From: Candidatus Apopatosoma intestinale
Lineage (GTDB): Bacteria; Bacillota; Clostridia; Oscillospirales; CAG-272
Assembly (NCBI GenBank): GCA_003524145.1
Contig: DODZ01000007.1
Span: 12,159 to 23,470, forward strand
DNA length: 11,312 nt
Reading direction: 5' to 3'
Part shown: positions 6,465 through 11,312 of the stretch, one piece after another
How the letters are laid out: each line of letters opens with the position of its first letter
Numbering within the stretch: the stretch's first letter is position 1
Made by a program: the position numbers and the translations under genes
The notes under the pieces: model-generated
Databases searched by the model: none
Told to the model about the DNA's origin: nothing
The model's input: only the letters and a program-made list of their open reading frames with translations

Positions 6465-6654
6465 CCGAGAGATCAAATTCAAAGAACTCGCAAAAGCGGC
6501 AAATATCAGTGTTGCAACCGTCAGCAAAATGAAAAAAGACGGAGCAAGGGTCTATTCAGATGTCCTCGACAAGATCTGTCGCGCGCTGGATTGTCCCATC
6601 GGTGCCGTCGTTACCCTTATCCCCGGACCTCAAGAAATGAATATCAACCAATAA
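6424..6654 (+). CDS. Small XRE/Cro-C1-type HTH regulator (YozG-like)
   Basis: The protein has 76 residues from ATG 6424, with GAGGTG upstream. Nearly the whole protein is one helix-turn-helix domain: YKPLFKLMIDREIKFKELAKAANISVATVSKMKKDG gives helices 1-3, with SVATVSKM as the recognition helix, followed by VLDKICRALDCPIGAVVTLIP, the usual final helices of the YozG-like subgroup. It binds DNA as a likely dimer and usually controls its own operon. Candidate targets here are the GCAAAATGTAA array ahead of the first gene and the palindrome near 7979, but no sequence link proves either. It overlaps the preceding gene by 41 nt and is closed by a terminator directly at its stop codon, so it is the last gene of that run. 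Confidence 0.85.
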   Translation: MIASYKPLFKLMIDREIKFKELAKAANISVATVSKMKKDGARVYSDVLDKICRALDCPIGAVVTLIPGPQEMNINQ

Positions 6655-6675
6655 AAGCACCTTCGGGTGCTTTTC
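6653..6675 (+). terminator. Rho-independent terminator between the XRE gene and metK
   Basis: AAAAGCACC (6653-6661), a TTCG tetraloop and GGTGCTTTT (6666-6674) form a perfect 9-bp stem that begins within the XRE stop codon. The trailing T run is short (TTTT), so termination may be partial, allowing read-through into metK. Confidence 0.8.
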
Positions 6676-6692
6676 CATTTGAAAGGAGAAAT

Positions 6693-7913
6693 ATGAAACA
6701 GTTTAAAACAGCAGAAAGCGTATGCATGGGACACCCCGACAAACTGTGCGATTATATCGCTGACAGCATCCTCGACCGGTGCCTGAAACTCGACAGAAAC
6801 GCGCGTGTTGCGTGCGAAGTGATGGCGACCAAAGGCAATATCATTATTGCCGGTGAGATCAGTCTCATGCGCATCGTCAACAAGAACAGGATCATTCTCG
6901 AAACGGCAAAGGAAGCCGTCAAGAATGTCGGTTACAACCCCGAAGACTTCACGTTCCAAGTCCTGATTCACGGTCAGAGCGAAGACATCGCACACGGCGT
7001 GGATCACTCTTTGGAAACCCGCGACGGTGATGCGGAAATGCTCGGCGCGGGCGATCAGGGAACGGTATACGGATACGCGACCGATGAAACCGAGGAATTC
7101 CTGCCTCTGCCGTTGGTCCTCGCGCACCGGCTTTGCCGATTCACGGATGAAGCAAGACAAAAGAATGTCATCCCCGCGCTTCGCCCCGATGGGAAAGCAC
7201 AGGTGACAATCGAATACGAGAAGGACAAGCCCGTCCGTGTTGAAGCGATTGTCCTTTCCGTTCAGCACGCAGAGGATGCCGATCTGACGGAGTTGCGCGA
7301 ACTCCTCAACACGCATGTGATCAAGCGCGCGTTTGAGATCTTTCCTCTCGATGAGCAGACCAAAGTCTACATCAATCCGAGCGGACGCTTCGTTGAGGGC
7401 GGTCCCGCAGCCGATACGGGTTTGACCGGAAGAAAGATCATGGTCGATACCTACGGCGGTCTTGCTTCTCACGGTGGCGGTGCCTTCTCGGGGAAAGATG
7501 CCACGAAGGTGGATCGAAGCGGCGCATATATGGCGCGTTACATTGCGAAGACCATCGTCAGAACCGGTCTCGCCAAACGTTGCGAGATTGCGATCTCGTA
7601 TGCCATCGGGAAAGCAAAGCCCGTGGCTGTCGCCGCCAACACGTTCGGGACTTCCGAAATGAGCGACGAAGCCCTCGCCGAGATTGTGAACCGCGTCTAC
7701 AACATGAGTCCCGGCTCGATTATTGAGCGCCTCGGTCTCTTCAGACCGATTTTTGCCACCACAGCTCAATACGGACACTTTCATCCCGACTTTCCGTGGG
7801 AACTCGAGGACTTGTCCGCGCAACTGTTTCAGGCGGTCGCAGACGGGAGTAGACAGAAGCCCCGTGAATTCGACACAAGCGCGTTCTTCGAGTCCGCAAT
7901 GAGAAAAAAGTGA
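6693..7913 (+). CDS. metK: S-adenosylmethionine synthetase (methionine adenosyltransferase)
   Basis: This cytoplasmic enzyme makes SAM from ATP and methionine, releasing phosphate and pyrophosphate. The protein has 406 residues, slightly longer than E. coli MetK, and begins at an ATG after AAAGGAG. All three MetK domains are present. Key motifs: ESVCMGHPDK (His14, Asp16, Lys17; usual form ESVSEGHPDK), GAGDQG (118-123), NPSGRFVEGGP, GLTGRKIMVDTYGG, and HGGGAFSGKDATKVD (260-274, the ATP/phosphate loop with conserved Lys and Asp). The substitutions VCM for VSE, and a less typical N-terminal half, set it apart from the usual housekeeping enzyme. It lies among accessory genes after a terminator. 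It looks like an element-borne second copy, perhaps feeding SAM to DNA methylation; that link is inference. Confidence 0.95.
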   Translation: MKQFKTAESVCMGHPDKLCDYIADSILDRCLKLDRNARVACEVMATKGNIIIAGEISLMRIVNKNRIILETAKEAVKNVGYNPEDFTFQVLIHGQSEDIAHGVDHSLETRDGDAEMLGAGDQGTVYGYATDETEEFLPLPLVLAHRLCRFTDEARQKNVIPALRPDGKAQVTIEYEKDKPVRVEAIVLSVQHAEDADLTELRELLNTHVIKRAFEIFPLDEQTKVYINPSGRFVEGGPAADTGLTGRKIMVDTYGGLASHGGGAFSGKDATKVDRSGAYMARYIAKTIVRTGLAKRCEIAISYAIGKAKPVAVAANTFGTSEMSDEALAEIVNRVYNMSPGSIIERLGLFRPIFATTAQYGHFHPDFPWELEDLSAQLFQAVADGSRQKPREFDTSAFFESAMRKK

Positions 7914-7943
7914 GCAACCATCGAACTTTTTTCCGAAAACCTA

Positions 7944-7971
7944 TTGACAAATCCAAATTCTGTGCTATACT
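7944..7971 (+). promoter_or_regulatory. Sigma-A promoter with extended -10
   Basis: TTGACA (7944-7949), a 16-base spacer and TATACT (7966-7971), with TGC immediately before the -10, give a consensus -35 and an extended -10. Transcription should start near 7978 and drive the nucleotidyltransferase and Asn-rich genes. This is the best promoter match in the window. Confidence 0.85.
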
Positions 7972-7978
7972 ACAATGA

Positions 7979-7998
7979 TTTAGCGGTGCACAGCTAAA
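7979..7998. promoter_or_regulatory. Near-perfect 20-bp palindrome at the transcription start (operator-like)
   Basis: TTTAGCGGTGCACAGCTAAA is symmetric except for one base pair (G/A beside the GTGCAC core). It covers the predicted start of transcription, 7 bases after the -10. This is a classic site for a dimeric repressor, and as RNA it could form only a weak hairpin. The binding protein is unknown; the small partner protein or the XRE regulator are candidates. Confidence 0.65.
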
Positions 7999-8028
7999 TG
8001 GTCGGGTTGGGGAAAAAAGGAGAAGAAT

Positions 8029-8703
8029 ATGTACACCTTAGTCGATGAAGCTGAAGCCAAACGTTATCGCTCAGCTTGCGCCAACATCCTGACTCAAACC
8101 AGGGACACGCTGAACCGGAAATATGAGATCAACACCCAATTCACCCTTGTGGGAAGTGGCGCGCGGAATCTTATCACGCGCAACGGGAATGGTCCATACG
8201 ATCTGGATTACAACCTGCAGATCATCAGCATGCCCCAAAAGTATTGGGATGATTTGAACAACTTGAAAGAAACCGTCAGACGGGAGCTGAATCAGGCAGT
8301 CGGGGGAACATACTTCTCAGATGGACACGATTCCACTTCGGTACTGACGTCGAACCTGCATTTCAACGATTCGCCCAATCTCGAATTCAGTTTTGATATC
8401 GCGATTCTGGGCAAGAACTCTAACGGAGATTGGTGCCGTTTGATCCACAACAAAAATCAGTGGTCATTCGGTCTCAACGGGCAGTTCACATGGTGTGAGG
8501 TGCCAAGCTCCAAGAACGTCTATGAAAAAGCTCGTGCGATTAAAGCGCGCGGGGAGTGGCTCCAAGTGCGGGAAAAATACGTGGATTTGAAGAACATGTA
8601 TTTGGAACGCGGGGACACAAATCATCCGTCGTTTGTCTGCTATGTCGAAGCCGTGAATGAAGTCCATCAAAGACTTTTCAGAAACGGAGGAAAACGGAGA
8701 TGA
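8029..8703 (+). CDS. Nucleotidyltransferase-fold protein of unknown substrate
   Basis: The protein has 224 residues and starts at an ATG preceded by AAAGGAG. It shows a pol-beta-type nucleotidyltransferase core: LVGSGARNLI with GS at 42-43, then YDLDYNL with the metal-binding pair Asp58/Asp60, and LEFSFDIAI with the probable third acid, Asp123. The 14 residues between GS and DxD (TRNGNGPY precedes it) are longer than in minimal MNT toxins. The C-terminal half (residues about 150-215) is helical and ends in HPSFVCYVEAVNEV. Proteins with the same landmarks recur as uncharacterised nucleotidyltransferases in Firmicutes, from memory. It has its own promoter and operator and overlaps the Asn-rich gene by 4 nt. 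Toxin, second-messenger synthase or tRNA-modifying roles are all possible. Confidence 0.75.
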   Translation: MYTLVDEAEAKRYRSACANILTQTRDTLNRKYEINTQFTLVGSGARNLITRNGNGPYDLDYNLQIISMPQKYWDDLNNLKETVRRELNQAVGGTYFSDGHDSTSVLTSNLHFNDSPNLEFSFDIAILGKNSNGDWCRLIHNKNQWSFGLNGQFTWCEVPSSKNVYEKARAIKARGEWLQVREKYVDLKNMYLERGDTNHPSFVCYVEAVNEVHQRLFRNGGKRR

Positions 8704-8894
8704 GCAAACAAGGCGGTCATGGAGTGTCCGGAAATACGCACACTCAGTCGCAGTTGAATTCGTATGCCAATCAGCATAATCCGAACAACAGCGCGTACCA
8801 ATCCAACCATGACAATCACGCAAACCAGTGCAATCCGAACAACAACGAATACTGGCACAGCCGTGATAATGGGAACAACAAGAGCGGCAAATAA
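8700..8894 (+). CDS. Asn-rich 64-residue protein with a tandem ANQxNPNN repeat
   Basis: The ATG overlaps the TGA of the nucleotidyltransferase gene (ATGA), so translation is coupled; a GGAGG lies just upstream. About a quarter of residues are Asn, with many Ser, His, Gln and Gly and almost no hydrophobic residues, so it is probably disordered. An 18-residue period is visible: ANQHNPNNSAY at 23-33 and ANQCNPNNNEY at 41-51. There is no signal peptide or membrane segment. I recall similar short NPNN-repeat proteins in many bacteria without known function. Its pairing with a nucleotidyltransferase suggests a small partner, regulator or substrate protein. I cannot tell which. Confidence 0.7.
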   Translation: MSKQGGHGVSGNTHTQSQLNSYANQHNPNNSAYQSNHDNHANQCNPNNNEYWHSRDNGNNKSGK

Positions 8895-8919
8895 GTCGTT
8901 CAATGAGTGAAAGAAAACG

Positions 8920-8971
8920 GGCATCTTTTTTGGTCGCGAGATTTTCACGCTCAAAATCAAAAAAAGATGCC
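8920..8971. repeat. Inverted-repeat element, copy 1
   Basis: GGCATCTTTTTTGG (8920-8933) is opposed by CAAAAAAAGATGCC (8958-8971), giving long complementary arms around a 24-base loop. The left arm continues as TCGC, identical over 18 bases to the next copy at 9045. The arms are the same box as CCAAAAAAGATGCC at 61-74, here in both orientations. The element could be a REP- or MITE-like palindromic unit. Confidence 0.65.
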
Positions 8972-8980
8972 TCAAAAAGA

Positions 8981-9003
8981 AAAAAACGGGCTGAAAAAGC
9001 CCG
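8981..9003 (-). terminator. Minus-strand rho-independent terminator
   Basis: CGGGCT (8987-8992) and AGCCCG (8998-9003) form a 6-bp GC-rich stem around a 5-base loop, preceded on the plus strand by a run of A. Read on the minus strand this is stem plus T tract, so it would stop leftward transcription. No minus-strand gene is visible to its right, so it may belong to an inverted copy of the repeated module. Confidence 0.6.
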
Positions 9004-9044
9004 AAAAGACCTGAAAATGCCTGTATTTGCTTAACAAATCGCCC

Positions 9045-9094
9045 GGCATCTTTTTTGGTCGCTCTTGCCATATTGTGAAGCCAAAAAAGATATC
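9045..9094. repeat. Inverted-repeat element, copy 2
   Basis: GGCATCTTTTTTGG (9045-9058) faces CCAAAAAAGATATC (9081-9094). The left arm matches copy 1 over GGCATCTTTTTTGGTCGC, starting exactly 125 bases later. The right arm is diverged at its end (ATC for GCC) and is also the first box of the right-hand intergenic module. Between the arms lies CCATATTG, the sequence that joins the tRNA 3' end at the left edge of the window. Confidence 0.65.
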
Positions 9095-9103
9095 ATGGCT
9101 TCG

Positions 9104-9136
9104 AACCCCCGAAATCTCACGATTTCGGGGGTTTTT
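9104..9136 (+). terminator. Rho-independent terminator
   Basis: CCCCCGAAATC (9106-9116), a TCAC loop and GATTTCGGGGG (9121-9131) form a perfect 11-bp stem followed by TTTTT. It would end transcription coming from the nucleotidyltransferase unit. Confidence 0.9.
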
Positions 9137-9226
9137 CTCGCGTTTCCTCGCTTTTTCGCGGCCATGAGGTTTGCGGATACAGAGTGCAGAAAAAAAGATA
9201 TCATTTCAAAAAAACGGCTTCGGACA

Positions 9227-9237
9227 GGATTTGAACC
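9227..9237 (-). other. tRNA T-arm-like remnant, minus strand (second copy)
   Basis: GGATTTGAACC is identical to 196-206 and sits at the same place within its module. The neighbouring CGGACA on the plus strand resembles the start of a T-stem/acceptor region of a minus-strand tRNA, but the stems do not close. It is a decayed fragment rather than a functional tRNA. Confidence 0.4.
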
Positions 9238-9256
9238 ATGCAGTACCCGTTTTTAA

Positions 9257-9299
9257 GGGCAGAAAGTGCGATGATTTTGCGCACCTTCTGCCCTTTTTT
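9257..9299 (+). terminator. Rho-independent terminator
   Basis: GGGCAGAAAGTGCG (9257-9270) pairs with CGCACCTTCTGCCC (9280-9293) over 14 bp with one A-C mismatch and a 9-base loop, followed by TTTTTT. It is positioned like the 224-267 terminator, just before the Cys-rich ORF. Confidence 0.9.
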
Positions 9300-9348
9300 C
9301 GTATTTTTATATGTTAAATATTTGTGTCTGCCTGAAAGGAGGTTCGTC

Positions 9349-9570
9349 ATCGGTTACATTTATAAAAAAGAAGATTGCGACTGCCGCTACTGCCTGTACT
9401 GCCGGCGCAGGAAATGCCGTGCCGTCCGGTGCTGCTGCCTGGAAGATAAGGTTCGCACGCGCTCCCCCGTCCTCAATGAAAACGACAAAGAGATCTATGA
9501 ATTCTATACGAAAGGAAAAAACGAACATGAAAGCAATCATCACAAGAAACGATCAGACCGCCATCCTTGA
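9349..9570 (+). CDS. Small Cys-rich protein, second copy, non-canonical start
   Basis: About 73 residues from ATC 9349, which lies 6 bases after AAGGAGG (9336-9342); ATT 9358 is another candidate. The frame is open further upstream through a terminator, which cannot be coding. Core: YIYKKEDCDCRYCLYC, then KC and RCCCLEDKVRT, matching the ORF at 518-700. The Cys pattern is retained and one Cys is gained. Nucleotide differences between the copies fall partly at third codon positions, which supports selection on the protein. The C-terminal tail is polar and overlaps the next gene by 44 nt. Zinc binding is inferred from Cys spacing. An initiator AUC or AUU would be unusual but AUU is known from infC. 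Confidence 0.5.
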   Translation: MGYIYKKEDCDCRYCLYCRRRKCRAVRCCCLEDKVRTRSPVLNENDKEIYEFYTKGKNEHESNHHKKRSDRHP

Positions 9571-10387
9571 ACTGCCGACCTCCCGGATGGAGCTTGCAGG
9601 CTCTTTGAGCCGGATCGGTGTCAGAACTCCGGCATACATCATCCCCTGCTCGGACGAGGAAGAAGATTATATCAAAGTGAAGCTCTTTGGCGAGAGTGAC
9701 TTTGAAAATGAACTCACGGCATTGGTTACACCCAAAGACAGCCTCGGCAGCGTCAACACAGCGCTCGATCTCTATCGGGAGCTGCCTCAAACGCAGAAGG
9801 AAAAACTGAAGGCGGAGCTGTCGCAGAATCCCCCGGACAGTCTCTCCTCTCTCTGCCGCAAGGTCATGGACTTTCAGCCGAAGTATGTGACCGAGGATTA
9901 CTATTTTCCTCTGACGGTCTCGGTCTATGAATACAACGAGTACGGCGACCTTGACTACGATTCCGACTGCGAGCTTGACGGCAGATTTGCGAACGACTAT
10001 GCCGATGAGATCAAAGCCATGTTTGATGCCTACACCGCAAGTGACGACACCGACATGGCGGAATACTTTGACGGGAGCAATTCGGCGGTCGCAAAGATCA
10101 AGTCTCTGAAATGGGATGTTGAGAGCTTTGACGGAGTCCTCTTCGGCAGAGTGCGTGCAACGCTGACCGAGCCGCTGACCGAAGATGAAGAAGCGGAACT
10201 CAAGGAATTCATCACCGGTCAGAATTCGGACGGGCTGGGCGAAGGAGCCGAACAGCAGGATATCAGGATTCCGGACGGCATTATGAATGTCCACTTCTGG
10301 AACAGCGGCGACAACTACTTTGTTCGCAATTCGGATGAGTTCAGCGAAATGCCGCATACACACGGCATGACGATGGGAGGAATGTAA
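9527..10387 (+). CDS. ArdA-operon protein carrying the C-terminal domain of the 681-2348 fusion
   Basis: The protein has 286 residues and starts at ATG 9527, after AAAGGA. I prefer this to upstream in-frame codons because they fall within the Cys-rich ORF. Residues 1-115 (MKAIITRNDQTAILELP, YIKVKLFGESDFENEL, LYRELPQTQKEKLKAELSQ) resemble a domain common beside ArdA genes in Clostridia conjugative elements, from memory. Residues about 122-270 (YYFPLTVSVYEYNEYGDLDYD, MAEYFDGSNSAVAKI, TEPLTEDEEAELKEFI, NSDGLGEGAEQQDI, VHFWNSGDNYFV) align closely with residues 390-540 of the first ArdA-like protein, even at DNA level. It is strongly acidic. The C-terminal MPHTHGMTMGGM is His/Met/Gly-rich and overlaps the next gene's ribosome site. 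Probably antirestriction-associated, mechanism unknown. Confidence 0.75.
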   Translation: MKAIITRNDQTAILELPTSRMELAGSLSRIGVRTPAYIIPCSDEEEDYIKVKLFGESDFENELTALVTPKDSLGSVNTALDLYRELPQTQKEKLKAELSQNPPDSLSSLCRKVMDFQPKYVTEDYYFPLTVSVYEYNEYGDLDYDSDCELDGRFANDYADEIKAMFDAYTASDDTDMAEYFDGSNSAVAKIKSLKWDVESFDGVLFGRVRATLTEPLTEDEEAELKEFITGQNSDGLGEGAEQQDIRIPDGIMNVHFWNSGDNYFVRNSDEFSEMPHTHGMTMGGM

Positions 10388-11312
10388 ATGACACAGATCA
10401 AAGCAACCATTTTGACAGGCGGCAACCATATTGAAACCGTATCATTTCCATGCTCCGATGATGAGATCATGCGACTGACGGAACAGAATGAGGTCGGACA
10501 CAAAGCTACAGTCTTCATCAATAATCTTGTTGGTCCCAAAGGGCTGAAATCCATTGAAGGTACTTACGCAAATATCCATGAGCTGAACTACCTCGCCAAA
10601 CGGATGGACAGCTTCGACGGAACCGAGATGGGAAAACTGCTTGCGGCGGCATCCCGCTTTGATACACAGGACCTCAGGCAGCTGATCAACTACACCTTCA
10701 ATCTCGGCAGGATCACGCTGATTCAGAACATCTCGGATATGCAAACGGTAGGGGTTGAGCACTACATGGATATCCACGGAGGGTGCTGTTCCAACGAGGA
10801 ATACCGCGATCCCAAACGAGCCGAAGAAGGTCGCGCACTGCTGAACAGCAAACGCGGCATCTGGACCGATTACGGCCTGATGTTCATCAACGATGAAGTG
10901 CCTTGGGAAGAAGTCTACAACGGCATCACCTTCCCCGAATACCTCTGTGGCGGTCCCGAGGAATCCAGTGTGGCAATCTGTCACGGAGGAAGAACGGAAT
11001 TCGTCTATCCTCCGTGTGAGCAATCCTCCATCGAATTTGCATTGGAACGGTTGGGCGCAGACAGCCTCGACGATTGCCACATTCAAATGAGCTGCAGCCG
11101 ATTCGGGAAACCGCTCTCCGAAGTGATGGATTACATTCTGAACGACGAGGGCTTGGAGGCGTTCAACGAGGTATGCCATGCTGCCGCAAAAATACCTGAC
11201 CGGGATCTGGACAAATTCACGGCAGCCGTACTGTACCATCGGGCTTTAAGATACAAGGTCGACGCAAAGACGGGCGAGATCATCTACAACCGCAGATATA
11301 TTTATATGGAAA
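10388..11312 (+). CDS. ArdA-like antirestriction protein, 3' end outside the window
   Basis: The ATG at 10388 follows the previous TAA directly, with GGAGGA 5 bases upstream. The frame stays open for 308 codons to the window edge. It aligns with residues 1 to about 280 of the 681-2348 protein: HELNYLAKRMDSFDGTE, DLRQLINYTFNLGRITLI, TDYGLMFINDEVPWEEVYNGITFPEYL, VYPPCEQSSIEFALERLGADS. This is the ArdA-type region of long Clostridia antirestriction proteins. It contains extra Cys residues (GGCCSNEEY) absent from the left paralog. Here the ArdA region is a gene of its own behind the C-domain gene, the reverse of the order in the fusion. Whether it ends in a further domain cannot be seen. Confidence 0.8.
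   Translation, partial: MTQIKATILTGGNHIETVSFPCSDDEIMRLTEQNEVGHKATVFINNLVGPKGLKSIEGTYANIHELNYLAKRMDSFDGTEMGKLLAAASRFDTQDLRQLINYTFNLGRITLIQNISDMQTVGVEHYMDIHGGCCSNEEYRDPKRAEEGRALLNSKRGIWTDYGLMFINDEVPWEEVYNGITFPEYLCGGPEESSVAICHGGRTEFVYPPCEQSSIEFALERLGADSLDDCHIQMSCSRFGKPLSEVMDYILNDEGLEAFNEVCHAAAKIPDRDLDKFTAAVLYHRALRYKVDAKTGEIIYNRRYIYME

Larger units (their letters stand above)
9081..9299 (+). repeat. Right copy of the repeated intergenic module
   Basis: Same order as 61-267: A-rich box (9081-9094), terminator (9104-9136), CTCGCTTTTTC tract, second box AAAAAAAGATATCA (9190-9203), GGATTTGAACC (9227-9237), second terminator (9257-9299). The boxes read GATATC here and GATGCC on the left. The hairpin stems differ in sequence but keep their positions and strength, which looks like structural conservation with sequence drift or replacement. 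Confidence 0.65.

Noticed and set aside
6630..7823. 397-residue minus-strand open frame opposite metK
   Set aside because: It mirrors the codon pattern of metK, whose conserved motifs are all on the plus strand; no family motif and no minus-strand ribosome site.
9065..9256. 63-residue open frame in the right intergenic module
   Set aside because: It spans a perfect terminator hairpin and repeat boxes, and the equivalent left region does not conserve it.
9473..10429. 318-residue minus-strand open frame opposite the 9527 gene
   Set aside because: Antisense shadow of an acidic coding gene (Asp/Glu codons read as Val/Phe/Ile on the other strand).
10442..11239. 265-residue minus-strand open frame opposite the ArdA-like gene at the right edge
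   Set aside because: The plus-strand frame is open throughout and aligns with the first ArdA-like protein; the minus-strand frame is its shadow.

Overview
The window reads as accessory DNA from a gut-type Clostridia (Oscillospiraceae/Lachnospiraceae-like) genome or one of its mobile elements. The evidence is strong AGGAGG ribosome sites, moderate base composition, every gene on the + strand, and a gene set (ArdA-like antirestriction proteins, a DUF4314 protein, an orphan C5 cytosine methyltransferase, phage-type phosphoesterases, an extra metK) that I know from Firmicutes conjugative elements and prophages. I see no integrase, relaxase, replication or structural phage gene, so the element type stays open.

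Layout. 1-50 is the 3' half of an initiator-like tRNA-Met. 51-517 has no conventional gene. It holds two rho-independent terminators, an A-rich box (CCAAAAAAGATGCC), a tRNA T-arm-like motif, and an array of GCAAAATGTAA repeats with a perfect hairpin. 518-6654 is a compact, mostly overlapping gene run: a Cys-rich small ORF, an ArdA-like fusion protein, two Firmicutes mobile-element proteins, a C-terminally truncated cytosine methyltransferase, two unknowns, two unrelated metallophosphatases and a small XRE-type regulator. A terminator follows. metK comes next (6693-7913). Then a separate two-gene unit with its own extended -10 promoter and a palindromic operator-like site encodes a nucleotidyltransferase-fold protein and a 64-residue Asn-rich protein (8029-8894). 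8895-9348 is gene-free and packed with inverted repeats and terminators.

At about 9081 the layout seen at the left edge begins again: A-rich box, terminator, second A-rich box, T-arm-like motif, second terminator, Cys-rich ORF, ArdA-type genes. The window therefore holds one complete repeat unit of about 9.0 kb and the start of a second, diverged one. In the second unit the domains fused in the first ArdA-like protein are two separate genes, and the operator array is missing.

How the genes may work together (inference): ArdA-like proteins would protect incoming DNA from restriction. The methyltransferase remnant and the extra S-adenosylmethionine synthetase point to SAM-linked DNA modification. 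The nucleotidyltransferase/Asn-rich pair looks like an independently regulated toxin-antitoxin-like or defence-like unit, the least explained part of the window. The whole resembles an anti-defence/defence island built by repeated accretion next to a tRNA gene.
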